A stretch of 64,000 bases of DNA from GCA-2706205 sp964215955. GTDB taxonomy: Bacteria > Bdellovibrionota > Bacteriovoracia > Bacteriovoracales > Bacteriovoracaceae. The notes beneath the pieces are model-generated. The model was not told the origin of the DNA. It saw only the letters and a list, made by a program, of their open reading frames with translations, and ran no database searches. The position numbers were made by a program, and so were the translations under genes. Of this stretch, positions 25,283 through 34,382 are shown piece after piece. The stretch is taken from contig CAXPDR010000015.1 in assembly GCA_964215955.1 (NCBI GenBank), forward strand, positions 1-64,000, written 5' to 3'. Positions within the stretch are counted from its first letter, which is position 1, and each line of letters starts with the position of its first letter.

Positions 25283-27883
25283 CTAATTAAAAGCTGTATC
25301 TAACTTTCTTTCTTTTTTCTCTAATATATAAGCTTCGATAAGGTCATTGTTCTTAATATCATTATAACCTTCAAGGGCCATACCACATTCATAACCATTA
25401 CCAACTTCTTTGACTTCATCTTTGAAACGTTTAAGAGTAGAAAGCTTTCCATCAAACATAATTTTTCCACCTCTAAGAAGTCGAATATTACAACCCCTTT
25501 CAATTTTTCCATCGATAACACCACAACCTGCGATAGTACCAACTTTTGGAATATTAAATGTATCTCTAACTTCAGCACGTCCAATATATTTTTCTACACT
25601 TTCAGGGGTTAACATTCCTTCAAGAGCAGCTGTTACATCATCAATTAATTCATAAATGATAGAATAAGTTCTAACATCAACACCTTTTTGCTCTGCCAGC
25701 TTTCTCGCAGATGTAACAGGTCTCATATTAAAGCCAATAATATACCCGTTTGTATTTGCGGCCATATTTACATCATTATCTGTAATCGCTCCAACCCCAC
25801 CAGCGATAATATCCACAGAAACTTCATCATTTCCAAGAGCATTAAGAGCCTCTTTAATCGCTTCATATGAACCTTGAACATCTGATCTGACAACAAGATT
25901 TAATACTTTCTTTTCATCGGTTGCAAGATTAGCATCAGCAAAGAAGTCCTCTAGAGAAGCAACTTTTGGAACCTCAACACTTTCAAGTTTCTTTCTATCT
26001 GCAACTCTATTATCTACAACTTTTTTAGCTTCCCTTTCATTCTTAACAACGTTTAAAGTATCACCGGGAATAGGCGGTTCATTTAAACCTAAAATTTGAA
26101 CAGGAATAGATGGTCCAGCTTCACTAACATTTTTACCCGCAGGATCCATTAATGTTCTTGCTCGTCCATAACATTCACCTACGACAACAGCATCACCCTT
26201 CTTCAAAGTACCACGTTGAACTAATACTGTTGCAACTGGTCCTCTTCCAGACTCAATCTTTGATTCTATTATGATTCCTTCAGCTTTACCTTTAGGACTT
26301 TCTCTTAAGTCCATCATTTCAGCCTGAAGCTTAATATTCTCTAGAAGATCATCAATCCCATCACCATTAAGAGCTGAAACAGGAACATACATCGTTTCAC
26401 CACCCCAGTCTTCTGGAACAAGTTCAAACTCCGTTAGTTCTTGTTTTATTCTTTCAGGATTTGCACCCTCCTTATCCATTTTATTAACAGCAATGATGAT
26501 TGGACAACCTGCATTTCTAGCATACCTAATTGATTCTTTTGTTTGTGGCATAACGCCATCATCAGCAGCAACGACAAGAACGACAATGTCAGTTACATTA
26601 GCACCCCTTTGTCTCATAGAACCGAAAGCCGCGTGACCTGGGGTATCTAGAAAAGTAATAGTGGCGTCACTTACTTTAACAGAATAAGCACCAATATGTT
26701 GTGTAATCCCACCTGCTTCACCTTCAGTAACCTTCGCTTTTCTAATAGTGTCTAATAGAGTCGTTTTACCATGATCAACATGTCCCATTACAGTGATAAT
26801 TGGATTTCTTAGAGGTAAGTCTGAATTAGACTTTTTAGCAGTTTCATTACCTAGAACTGCCGTTTCATCAAAAGCTTTGTTCTCAGCTCTATAATCATAA
26901 AGCTCTGCAATTTCACTTGCTAGAGTTAAGCCGATATCATCATCAGCTTTTACTAAAAGATTTAAATCTAAACATTTATTTTTGAAATTCTCAAATTTCT
27001 GACTCAGTTTTTGTGCTAACTCGCTAGCTTTAACCGATCCAAATATATGAACAACTCTTTTCGAATCTTTAACTTCAGTAAGTTCTGTTTTCTTAGTATC
27101 AGAACCATGATAAACTTTTTTCTTTTTAAGTGGAGTATAAACAGTTCTCCCCATAACCGTTGAAGCAAGTTTCATTTCTTCATCGGCTCTTATCTGAGTC
27201 ATATCCTTAGCTTTACCAGCAGTTCCTTTTTTAGAAACGATTGCTGCTAGATCTCCCATTCTCTTCTTCGAAGCACCAGCTTGTTTATCTGCATTTGCAG
27301 CATCAGCTGGACTCGCTGTTCGATTTTCAGAAAATTTTCTTTGAGGTGAATCAGATGTTTTTTCCTCTTTCTTTTCTTCCTTTGCTTCAGGAACAAAAAC
27401 AGGTGTGAAGGCATGCATTTTTTCTTTATACACATCTTTTTTCTCTGATTCATCAGATGAATTCTCTTCCGACTTAGCTGTCTTCTTTACGACTTTCTTT
27501 TTACGTACTACAGTTGTCTTTTTAACCTTGCTTTCCTCAGTCTCTTCAGGCTTAACTTCAGCTTCCGAAGCTTCTTTCCCAACGACTTCAGCTTTAACCT
27601 CAACCTTCGGTTCTTCCTCTTTAGGTGCGACTGGCTCAGCAGATTTCTTTATAACCTTCTTAACTACTTTCTTTTTAGTTACCTTCTTTTTGGTAACTTT
27701 CTTTTTAGCTTTCTTTTCTGGTGCAGATGCTGGAGAGAAAGCACCCATTGCTTTTTCAACATCATCATCCTGTAAAGTAACCATATGGTTCCTTACATTC
27801 ATTCCCATATCTTTGAGCTTATCTACTAAGTCGATTGCACCAATTCCTAGCTCATTGGCCAATTCAAAAACTTTTTTAGGCAT
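25283..27883 (-). CDS. infB: Translation initiation factor IF-2
   Basis: IF-2 is the GTPase that places initiator tRNA on the 30S subunit. The 866-residue protein has the IF2_N domain at the start (KVFELANELGIGAIDLVDKL). A long Lys/Glu/Ala/Val low-complexity linker follows (~50-240, with VTKKKVTKKKV runs). The G domain then has VMGHVDHGKTT (G1), DTPGHAAFG (G3) and NKMDKEG (G4). Domains 2-4 include VRSDVQGSYEAIKEAL and FNMRPV. Length is typical for a proteobacterium. It is the third gene of the operon, 14 bp after nusA. Confidence 0.96.
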   Translation of the reverse strand: MPKKVFELANELGIGAIDLVDKLKDMGMNVRNHMVTLQDDDVEKAMGAFSPASAPEKKAKKKVTKKKVTKKKVVKKVIKKSAEPVAPKEEEPKVEVKAEVVGKEASEAEVKPEETEESKVKKTTVVRKKKVVKKTAKSEENSSDESEKKDVYKEKMHAFTPVFVPEAKEEKKEEKTSDSPQRKFSENRTASPADAANADKQAGASKKRMGDLAAIVSKKGTAGKAKDMTQIRADEEMKLASTVMGRTVYTPLKKKKVYHGSDTKKTELTEVKDSKRVVHIFGSVKASELAQKLSQKFENFKNKCLDLNLLVKADDDIGLTLASEIAELYDYRAENKAFDETAVLGNETAKKSNSDLPLRNPIITVMGHVDHGKTTLLDTIRKAKVTEGEAGGITQHIGAYSVKVSDATITFLDTPGHAAFGSMRQRGANVTDIVVLVVAADDGVMPQTKESIRYARNAGCPIIIAVNKMDKEGANPERIKQELTEFELVPEDWGGETMYVPVSALNGDGIDDLLENIKLQAEMMDLRESPKGKAEGIIIESKIESGRGPVATVLVQRGTLKKGDAVVVGECYGRARTLMDPAGKNVSEAGPSIPVQILGLNEPPIPGDTLNVVKNEREAKKVVDNRVADRKKLESVEVPKVASLEDFFADANLATDEKKVLNLVVRSDVQGSYEAIKEALNALGNDEVSVDIIAGGVGAITDNDVNMAANTNGYIIGFNMRPVTSARKLAEQKGVDVRTYSIIYELIDDVTAALEGMLTPESVEKYIGRAEVRDTFNIPKVGTIAGCGVIDGKIERGCNIRLLRGGKIMFDGKLSTLKRFKDEVKEVGNGYECGMALEGYNDIKNNDLIEAYILEKKERKLDTAFN

Positions 27884-27897
27884 CTAATTTCTCCAAA

Positions 27898-29316
27898 TTA
27901 TTTTAATTTAAAAGCAGCTAATTCTTCTCTTAATCTTCTCTCTGCATCCGAGAATTTATCTCCATCTTCTTCAGAGGATTCTGCAGAAGCTGATTCTTTA
28001 ATCATTCCCATTTTTGCAGAAGGTACCGCAGATGCAGAAATGATTTCTGCTTCTTCTTCTGGTTCATTATTTATTTCTTCGTTTTCAATTGCAGAAGCAG
28101 CTGATTCAATCAGTTTCACAGCCTCATCGTTTTCACAACTTAACAATTTAACTACATCTTCCGGTTGACTCGCACTCAAATCGATAATCGACATAATTCC
28201 TGACTGAACAAGAACTTGAGCAGAGGCTTCATTTACATTTTCAAGTTGTAATAAGTTCTCAACAGCAAGCTTAACCTTTTCTTGTAACTTAGATTTAGAA
28301 ATAATGTTAACTTTCCAACCGCTTAACATAGCTGCTAGCCTAACATTTTGTCCTCTTCTACCAATAGCAAGTGATAACTGGTCTTCTTCAACAATCACAT
28401 CGAGTATATGTTCATCATAATTAACATTAATAGAAGTAATTTCCGATGGAGCTAATGCATTTTTTACGAAAATCTCAACATCATCATGCCATTTTACAAT
28501 ATCAATTTTTTCACCCTGAAGTTCATTAACAATATTTTGAACTCTTGAGCCTTTCATACCAACACATGCACCAACAGGATCAATATCTCTATCAACAGTG
28601 AACACAGCAATCTTCGCTCTATGTCCTGGCTCTCTTGCAGCTGCTTTAATTTCAATCGTTCCATCTTGAATTTCTGGAACTTCAGTTTCAAAAAGCTTAA
28701 CTAAAAACATAGGAGATGTTCTAGAACATCTAATCTCAGGACCTCTGTTAGTCATAACAACTTCTGAAAGGTAAGCTTGTACTCTATCTCCAGGCTTAAA
28801 AGTTTCACCATAGATAATTTCTTTTCTCGTAAGAATTGCATCTGCTTTACCTAGGTCTAAAATAACATTACCTCTTTCGTATCTTCTAACGATACCTGTA
28901 ACGAGGTCTCCTTCTCTATGTTTAAAATCAGCAAAAAGAATTTCTCTTTCAGCATCTCTTACCTTTTGAAAAATGATTTGCTTTGCTGTTTGTATATCAA
29001 CTCTTGAAAATTTTGGATCTTCAATTTTAATACCTAACTGATCACCAACCTCACAGTCTTCGTCTAGTTCTTTAGCTGAACCAAAGTCAATTTCAACAAT
29101 TGAATCTTTAACTGCATCAACGACATTTTTGTATTGAAATATTTCAATTTCACCATCATCTTCATTATATCTTGCTTCATATTCCCCCTGAATACCAAAC
29201 TTTTTCCTAGCCGTTACTAGGAAGGCCTGCTCGATAGCACCAATAACGATCTCTCTCTTGATACCTCTGTCTTTACCTAACAATTCAATAACTTTACCAA
29301 TTTCTGAAAAATTCAC
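27898..29316 (-). CDS. nusA: Transcription termination/antitermination protein NusA
   Basis: NusA binds RNA polymerase and nascent RNA to modulate pausing, termination and antitermination. In order: the N-terminal RNAP-binding domain (IEQAFLVTARKKFG), the S1 domain (GDLVTGIVRRYERGNVILDLG), KH1 (VGACVGMKGSRVQNIVNEL) and KH2 (LAIGRRGQNVRLAAML). One helical C-terminal repeat and a Glu/Ser/Ala-rich acidic tail end it. At 472 residues it is close to the usual 500. It lies 11 bp after rimP. NusA often regulates its own operon, and the leader hairpin at 29868 fits such control. Confidence 0.95.
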   Translation of the reverse strand: MNFSEIGKVIELLGKDRGIKREIVIGAIEQAFLVTARKKFGIQGEYEARYNEDDGEIEIFQYKNVVDAVKDSIVEIDFGSAKELDEDCEVGDQLGIKIEDPKFSRVDIQTAKQIIFQKVRDAEREILFADFKHREGDLVTGIVRRYERGNVILDLGKADAILTRKEIIYGETFKPGDRVQAYLSEVVMTNRGPEIRCSRTSPMFLVKLFETEVPEIQDGTIEIKAAAREPGHRAKIAVFTVDRDIDPVGACVGMKGSRVQNIVNELQGEKIDIVKWHDDVEIFVKNALAPSEITSINVNYDEHILDVIVEEDQLSLAIGRRGQNVRLAAMLSGWKVNIISKSKLQEKVKLAVENLLQLENVNEASAQVLVQSGIMSIIDLSASQPEDVVKLLSCENDEAVKLIESAASAIENEEINNEPEEEAEIISASAVPSAKMGMIKESASAESSEEDGDKFSDAERRLREELAAFKLK

Positions 29317-29327
29317 TATTTTTCTCC

Positions 29328-29843
29328 TTAGCCTCTTAAATCTGGATCTAAACTCGCTTTTTTAATTTCATCAAAGCCTAATTTAAAATCCACTCCGTCA
29401 AGGTTCACACTTATCTTATCTAATTCAATATTTTTTAATAAAACTCTTATCTTTTTCTCTTTCTTATACTTCTTAGGTAATTCATTAACGACCTCATCTT
29501 TAAGGTTTGCCTTTAAAGTAAGAAGAACATAATCATCTTTTGCATCTAAAAAGTGCTTCTGTGTCTTCAAAGACCTATAAACACCAGGAGATGAAACCTC
29601 TAAAACAAAATCATCAGGAATCCAAGCTTCTGTCTCACAATACGGATTAAAAGCCCTATCAACCTTAATACAATCTTCAATTACTGCTGTTTTTGTCTCG
29701 GGATCCATAATAAAAACTCTTAGAGTTGATGAACCACTGATATATTCCATATCGTATAATTCATAACCCTGCTCCTTTACGATTTCTTGAGTCAGTTCGT
29801 AAAGTTTAAGTTCTACACCTGTTCGAATTTTAACTAAATCCAT
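29328..29843 (-). CDS. rimP: Ribosome maturation factor RimP
   Basis: RimP helps assemble the 30S subunit around protein S12. The 171-residue protein has VKEQGYELYDMEYISGSSTLRVF, the DCIKVDRAFNPYCE region (usual DCxxxSR), and FVLEVSSPGVYRSLK, the clearest family motif. The C-terminal Sm-like domain follows. It is the first gene of the nusA operon. A terminator-like hairpin ends 24 bases before its start. Confidence 0.9.
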   Translation of the reverse strand: MDLVKIRTGVELKLYELTQEIVKEQGYELYDMEYISGSSTLRVFIMDPETKTAVIEDCIKVDRAFNPYCETEAWIPDDFVLEVSSPGVYRSLKTQKHFLDAKDDYVLLTLKANLKDEVVNELPKKYKKEKKIRVLLKNIELDKISVNLDGVDFKLGFDEIKKASLDPDLRG

Positions 29844-29857
29844 TAAGCAATTGCCCT

Positions 29858-29891
29858 AAAAAAAAATGGGCGGAAATCATGAAATCCACCC
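29858..29891 (-). terminator. Terminator hairpin in the rimP leader
   Basis: Read on the minus strand, GGGTGGA pairs with TCCGCCC (one G-T wobble) across a ten-base loop and is followed by ATTTTTTTT. It lies between a sigma-70-like promoter (29923-29951) and the rimP start at 29843, so it can act as an attenuator of the whole rimP-nusA-infB-rbfA-truB operon. It may also end read-through from rimI. Confidence 0.75.
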
Positions 29892-29922
29892 AAAACAAGT
29901 AAAACAACAATAACAGTTTGAA

Positions 29923-29951
29923 TTCATATCAATTTGAACTTATTTTGACAA
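29923..29951 (-). promoter_or_regulatory. Sigma-70-type promoter for the rimP-nusA-infB operon
   Basis: On the minus strand TTGTCA (29951-29946) and TATGAA (29928-29923) are separated by exactly 17 bp. The promoter lies just downstream of the rimI stop and about 80 bp before rimP. Transcription would begin near 29916 and run through the leader hairpin. Confidence 0.6.
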
Positions 29952-29957
29952 GTTTTT

Positions 29958-30410
29958 TCAGTTTTGAATTAAAAACTTCTGCATAGCGTAAGCATCTTCG
30001 CCATTTGAATAAAATCGTTTTTTTAGGACTAAAATTTTAAAGCCTAGGGATTTATAAAGACCAATCGCCTGTGTATTATTTGTAGCAACCTCCAGGTAAA
30101 CATCTTGTACCGAATCTTTCTTTAAATGATCCAAGCAATCAGTCAAAGCAATTTTGGCCAAACCAATACCTCTTTTTCTGGGTTCTATTAAGATCTTTAG
30201 AAGATGAGCTTGCTGGTCTAATAAATTCACACCAAATAACACATAGCCACATATGGTATTTTCGCTTTTGATTATAAAGATCTGTTTATCGGTCAAATCT
30301 AGATTTATCCAGTCTTTATCTTGCCAAGGATTGGGGAAGAATTTTTGATCCAAGAAAATTAACTTTTCTAGAGTCTCAATATTTAGATTCAATAATTTAG
30401 AAACACTCAT
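29958..30410 (-). CDS. rimI: GNAT acetyltransferase, RimI-like
   Basis: RimI acetylates the N-terminal alanine of ribosomal protein S18; related GNATs act on other N-termini. The 150-residue protein has FPNPWQDKDW near the start (the substrate motif FxxPW typical of RimI). LLKILIEPRKRGIGLAKIAL holds the acetyl-CoA loop (RxxGxG/A as RKRGIGLA). YLEVATNNTQAIGLYKSLGFK then RKRFYSNGEDAYAM matches the RimI end. It lies 12 bp after the secreted-protein gene at 30423 on the same strand. Confidence 0.8.
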   Translation of the reverse strand: MSVSKLLNLNIETLEKLIFLDQKFFPNPWQDKDWINLDLTDKQIFIIKSENTICGYVLFGVNLLDQQAHLLKILIEPRKRGIGLAKIALTDCLDHLKKDSVQDVYLEVATNNTQAIGLYKSLGFKILVLKKRFYSNGEDAYAMQKFLIQN

Positions 30411-30422
30411 AGAATGACCCAG

Positions 30423-31031
30423 TTACCAATAAACTTCTTGATCTATTTGTTTTTGAATTGAATTTATAAGATTTTGAACTCCACTTCTAGCTTTTGATAG
30501 GTCTTGCTTAGTTGGTAAATAGTCTTCTTTTCGAGGTAGAAATCGTGAAGAAAGGAAATGATCAAGAACCTTTACTTCTTTTATGTAAACAATGAGATCT
30601 CCTAAATTATGCCCATTAGAACATTTATGAGCTCTTATCTTGGTCTCAAATTCTTTTAAATTAGATGATTGTTCAAAAGACTTTGAATACATTAATAATT
30701 TTGCGAAGGTTATGATTTTTTGAAAATAAATTTTTTGATTTTCAGAAAAAATGAGATTGTCTTGAGTGTAGAAAGTCTCATTTTCCTTTTTTAATTCATT
30801 TGAAAAAAAAGAACGAATCAAAGAGTGAGAATCATAACATCCAAAAATTCTCATTGATCTGTAATATGCATGTAGATCCTGTAACGAAAATACCTGACCT
30901 GCTACTTTAAAGACAAACTTATCTTGATCAACCAACTTTACTTGGTCTACTTCGTTTGCCCAAAAATTTTGACTTGTTGAAAATAAAAGTCCTCCAATAA
31001 GGAGGACTTTCTTAAATATTTTATATTTCAT
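30423..31031 (-). CDS. Hypothetical secreted protein with a hairpin in its signal-peptide codons
   Basis: The 202-residue protein starts at ATG 31031 behind TAGGAAC and has a signal peptide (VLLIGGLLFSTSQNFWA). The rest is largely helical: a Cys at FGCYDSH, another at RAHKCSNGH, then VLDHFLSSRFLPR and an amphipathic C-terminal helix. KFVFKVAGQVFSLQDLHAYY resembles the start of SurA-like N-domains, but no PPIase domain follows. No family is assigned. An unusually perfect hairpin with a T-rich 3' flank lies within codons 8-15. Confidence 0.5.
   Translation of the reverse strand: MKYKIFKKVLLIGGLLFSTSQNFWANEVDQVKLVDQDKFVFKVAGQVFSLQDLHAYYRSMRIFGCYDSHSLIRSFFSNELKKENETFYTQDNLIFSENQKIYFQKIITFAKLLMYSKSFEQSSNLKEFETKIRAHKCSNGHNLGDLIVYIKEVKVLDHFLSSRFLPRKEDYLPTKQDLSKARSGVQNLINSIQKQIDQEVYW
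30986..31010 (-). terminator. Terminator-like hairpin inside the start of a coding region
   Basis: AAAGTCCTCC and GGAGGACTTT form a perfect 10-bp stem with a five-base loop; on the minus strand TATTTT follows. It starts 21 bases after the ATG of the secreted-protein gene and 38 bases after the stop of the TPR regulator gene. It could end transcription from the regulator gene and so limit the downstream genes, or block ribosome progress when folded. Confidence 0.6.
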
Positions 31032-31048
31032 GTTCCTAATATATTAAA

Positions 31049-32317
31049 TTAAACAGGTGCATTCATTTCAATATTTGCAATGACCCTCTTGTTATAATTT
31101 TCTACTTCCTTGTGAAATCTTGCATTGACCCTTGGATTAAAAGTATATCCATCTTTTCCTCTGAGAATGTACTTTCTACTCGACCCCTTAGGCTCAATAA
31201 GCTTTCTCAATCTTGAAATAGAAGTATAAATCAATTTATCATGAATTAATGGATTATATTCATCTTTCCAAATAGACTTAGCTAAGTCCTCTTTATTGTA
31301 AGACTGACCAGGATTTTTTGCTAACAAAAATAAGATTTCCAACAGAACAAATCTATGTTTGAAATCTATTGGACCGATGTCTTTTTCATGAATAACTCTA
31401 TTGTGTCGATCTAAGTATAAATCAACACTTGAATCATTAACATCTTCAACTTCATCTTTAATAAGTCCAGCTAATCTCTTATAAGATGAATTTGCTGAAT
31501 TAGTTGCAATTTTGAAATACGAAAGAGCTTGATTAAATTCTCCAGATTTCTTGGAAACAATTCCTTTACCAAGTAAAATGTAACCAAATAAATTCCAACA
31601 GTTTTTTTGTTGTAAGTATTGAATGGCAGTATCGAATGAACTGTCTGCCTCTGAGTATTTACCAAGCTCTTTATAGATATTTCCATAAAGCATATACATT
31701 GAGCCTTTTAAATAGCCTTTTTTAAGAATATTTAAAAGCTCTTTCAATTGATGAAGATAGTTTAGAGCTTCCGAGTAACGGCCTAAATTGTATGTCGCAT
31801 TAGCAATAGCATATAAGCCTTTAGCCATTAGCTCAGGTTCATTTTCTTTTTGCGCTTTTTGATAGCTTAGGGTGTAGTTTTCAAGAGCATCGTTAAAGTT
31901 TCCTTTATAAGTTGAAACCATCCCTACATTAAAAAAGAAGTGACTTGTTAACGATCCCATATCATTTTGAAACTTAGATACTAAATCTTCTGCTTTCTCA
32001 ATAAATTCCTGGGCTTCTTTTTCTTTAAGGTTCTCTGAATAAATTCTAATAAGGAAGCCGTAACATTTGAACATTGCAAAGGCATCTCTTGGATAAATTG
32101 TTTTTTGAAGGGCTTTAAGAAAATGTTCTTCTGCGCTTTCTAAATCAGCTTTATCATAAAATAGCTTACCTAGTCTGTAATAACCTTCCCCAACAAGCTT
32201 TTCTTCTTCTGAATCGTTTACTTCAAAGTCTTTGCCATCTAATGCTTGGCTTTTTGCCATAAAGATTTCTTGATTCAGCGATCTGGTTAGATCATCATTA
32301 GTAGTACCGATTTCCAT
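31049..32317 (-). CDS. TPR protein with C-terminal OmpR-type winged-helix DNA-binding domain
   Basis: The 422-residue protein has about six TPR units between ~40 and 290 (for example YYRLGKLFYDKADLESAEEHFLKAL and YGNIYKELGKYSEADSSFDTAI). From ~315 a winged helix of the Trans_reg_C type follows: FKHRFVLLEILFLLAKNPGQ, YNKEDLAKSIWKDEY, IYTSISRLRKLIEP, and KYILRGKDGYTFNP as the wing. No receiver domain is present, so it is probably controlled by a protein partner through the TPRs. It is divergent from thrS across 254 bp of AT-rich DNA. Confidence 0.72.
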   Translation of the reverse strand: MEIGTTNDDLTRSLNQEIFMAKSQALDGKDFEVNDSEEEKLVGEGYYRLGKLFYDKADLESAEEHFLKALQKTIYPRDAFAMFKCYGFLIRIYSENLKEKEAQEFIEKAEDLVSKFQNDMGSLTSHFFFNVGMVSTYKGNFNDALENYTLSYQKAQKENEPELMAKGLYAIANATYNLGRYSEALNYLHQLKELLNILKKGYLKGSMYMLYGNIYKELGKYSEADSSFDTAIQYLQQKNCWNLFGYILLGKGIVSKKSGEFNQALSYFKIATNSANSSYKRLAGLIKDEVEDVNDSSVDLYLDRHNRVIHEKDIGPIDFKHRFVLLEILFLLAKNPGQSYNKEDLAKSIWKDEYNPLIHDKLIYTSISRLRKLIEPKGSSRKYILRGKDGYTFNPRVNARFHKEVENYNKRVIANIEMNAPV

Positions 32318-32555
32318 AATTTCCCCATTAATGCTTAATGCTCCCCGGCTAAAACTTACATTAAAGAAATCGGGATGTAAAATAGGTAACTCCTTGAATT
32401 TAAGTGGATTTACTAATTTTTTCTGATTCTATTCTTACAACACTGTTATTTTCTTAATAATTCTAAATATTTAAATGAAGCTAATTATTTAAAAAATTCT
32501 TTTCACGATTGTAATTCTTACAAAAAATCAAAATTGTATCATGGTTAAGTCATTG

Positions 32556-32572
32556 ATAAAGGGAGACTTTAT
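32556..32572 (+). promoter_or_regulatory. Hairpin displaying a Shine-Dalgarno in its loop ahead of thrS
   Basis: ATAAAG (32556-32561) pairs with CTTTAT (32567-32572) around GGAGA, which is the core of a good SD for the TTG at 32572. The ATG at 32626, in the same frame, has only AGGT at seven bases. E. coli ThrRS represses its own mRNA by binding leader hairpins; whether this small hairpin plays such a part is speculation. Confidence 0.3.
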
Positions 32573-32625
32573 TGATAGATTATTTCTTATTTTTTAATCA
32601 CTTAACTAACAGACAGGTAAAGAAA

Positions 32626-34380
32626 ATGGCGACTTACGATTTAGACACTCTAAGACACTCGACAGCTCACTTAATGGCTCAAGCAATTCAAGAACTTTAC
32701 CCTACCGAGACCGTAAAGCTTGGGATCGGCCCAACAATAGAACATGGCTTCTATTATGATATTGATTTAAAAACGAGAATTCAGGATGAAGACCTAAAAA
32801 ACATAGAGAAAAAAATGAAAGAAATTATCAAGCGTGGTGATCAAATCACACGTTATGAGGTTTCAAGAGAAGAAGCATTAAAAGTTTTTGCTGAAAGAGG
32901 TCAGGATTACAAGATTGAGCTTATAAATGATTTACCAGATGGTGAAACAATATCTTATTACACACAAGGTGATCACTTTATAGACTTATGTAGAGGTCCA
33001 CATGTTGAGACGACCAAAGAATTAAATTTTAATTTTAAACTTTTACATACAGCTGGTGCTTATTGGAGAGGTGACGAAAAGCGTCCCATGCTTCAACGTA
33101 TTTATGCTGCTTGTTTTGAATCTAAAGAGCAACTCAAGGCTCATCTCACATTCTTAGAAGAAGCAAAAAAGAGAGACCACAGAAAACTCGGAAAAGAATT
33201 GGGCTTATTCTTGTTCGACCCAGCTGCTCCAGGATCCCCTTTCTTTGAACCAAAAGGTACTATTATATACAATGAGCTTGTAAATTTCATGAGAAGAATT
33301 TATGAAAAGTTTGACTATGACGAAGTTATTACTCCTCAGGTCCTTGATGTAAATTTATGGAAAACATCTGGTCACTGGGATAATTACAAAGAAGACATGT
33401 TTTTTACTCAAGATGACCACAGGGAAATGGCAGTAAAACCAATGAACTGTCCTTGTCATATGTTGATGTTTAAACACAAACAATACTCCTATAGGGACCT
33501 TCCCCTGCGTTTCGCTGATTTTGGAAGACTTCATAGAAACGAAAGAAGTGGAACTCTAGCAGGATTAACAAGAGTTAGAACCTTTTGCCAGGATGATGCT
33601 CATGTTTTTATAGACAAAAACGAGATTCAGGAAGAGATTTCTAAATTACTTAAAATGTTTAATGTTTGCTATGACCACTTCGGTTTCTCTAATATCAAAA
33701 TTGGGCTTTCAACGAGACCGGAAAAGAAGGTTGGAGATGATGCGACTTGGGATATGGCAGAGGCCGCTCTTAAAGCTGCGCTAGATGCTTCTCAATTAGA
33801 CTATCATATAAATGAAGGAGATGGTGCTTTTTACGGACCAAAGATTGATGTTCAAATTTCTGATGCTATTGGTAGATACTTTCAATTAGGAACAGTTCAA
33901 CTAGATTTCCAACTTCCTGAAAGATTTGATTTAAAGTTTAAAAATAAGGAAGGTAGTGAGGAGAGACCTGTTGTTATCCATAGAGCATTATTAGGCTCAT
34001 TAGAGAGGTTTTTTGGAGTCTATCTAGAACATTGTGCGGGAATTTTCCCTTTCTGGCTTGCTCCAGAGCAGATTGTTATTGTTCCAGTTAACAATGATGC
34101 CCATATGGAATATGCAAATGAAGTAAATACAATGTTAAAATCCTTAGGAATTCGTTCTAAAGTTGATAATTCAAATGAAACTCTTGGAAAAAAAACAAGA
34201 ACACATCAAAAGGCAAAAGTGCCATTTATGCTTGTTTTAGGAGATAAAGAACAAGAAGGTAAAACAGTTGCTATGAGAGCATATGGTTCAAGAGAAACAA
34301 ATGAACTTACTCTTCAGGAACTAGAGTCTCATGTCACCACTTTAAATGCTGAAAAAATGCCTTCAGCACTAAGAGACTAA
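32626..34380 (+). CDS. thrS: Threonyl-tRNA synthetase lacking the TGS domain
   Basis: ThrRS charges tRNA-Thr and edits mischarged Ser-tRNA. From the ATG at 32626 it is 584 residues; an in-frame TTG at 32572 with a better SD would add 18 residues. The protein starts straight in the editing domain (LDTLRHSTAHLMAQAIQELYP), so the ~60-residue TGS domain of the standard ~640-residue enzyme is missing. The zinc-binding editing motif HFIDLCRGPH is present. Class II motifs follow: MNCPCHMLMFKHKQYSYRDLP, RFADFGRLHRNERSG, TRVRTFCQDDAHVF and HRALLGSLERF. The anticodon-binding domain closes it. It is followed 2 bp later by ddl. Confidence 0.93.
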   Translation: MATYDLDTLRHSTAHLMAQAIQELYPTETVKLGIGPTIEHGFYYDIDLKTRIQDEDLKNIEKKMKEIIKRGDQITRYEVSREEALKVFAERGQDYKIELINDLPDGETISYYTQGDHFIDLCRGPHVETTKELNFNFKLLHTAGAYWRGDEKRPMLQRIYAACFESKEQLKAHLTFLEEAKKRDHRKLGKELGLFLFDPAAPGSPFFEPKGTIIYNELVNFMRRIYEKFDYDEVITPQVLDVNLWKTSGHWDNYKEDMFFTQDDHREMAVKPMNCPCHMLMFKHKQYSYRDLPLRFADFGRLHRNERSGTLAGLTRVRTFCQDDAHVFIDKNEIQEEISKLLKMFNVCYDHFGFSNIKIGLSTRPEKKVGDDATWDMAEAALKAALDASQLDYHINEGDGAFYGPKIDVQISDAIGRYFQLGTVQLDFQLPERFDLKFKNKEGSEERPVVIHRALLGSLERFFGVYLEHCAGIFPFWLAPEQIVIVPVNNDAHMEYANEVNTMLKSLGIRSKVDNSNETLGKKTRTHQKAKVPFMLVLGDKEQEGKTVAMRAYGSRETNELTLQELESHVTTLNAEKMPSALRD

Positions 34381-34382
34381 CT

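Noticed and set aside
27405..27887. 160-codon frame antisense to infB
   Set aside because: It mirrors the low-complexity Lys/Glu/Val linker of IF-2; such biased codons give long antisense frames without being genes.
32318..32571. T-box leader for thrS
   Set aside because: No T-box consensus sequence or terminator with long T-tract is present upstream.
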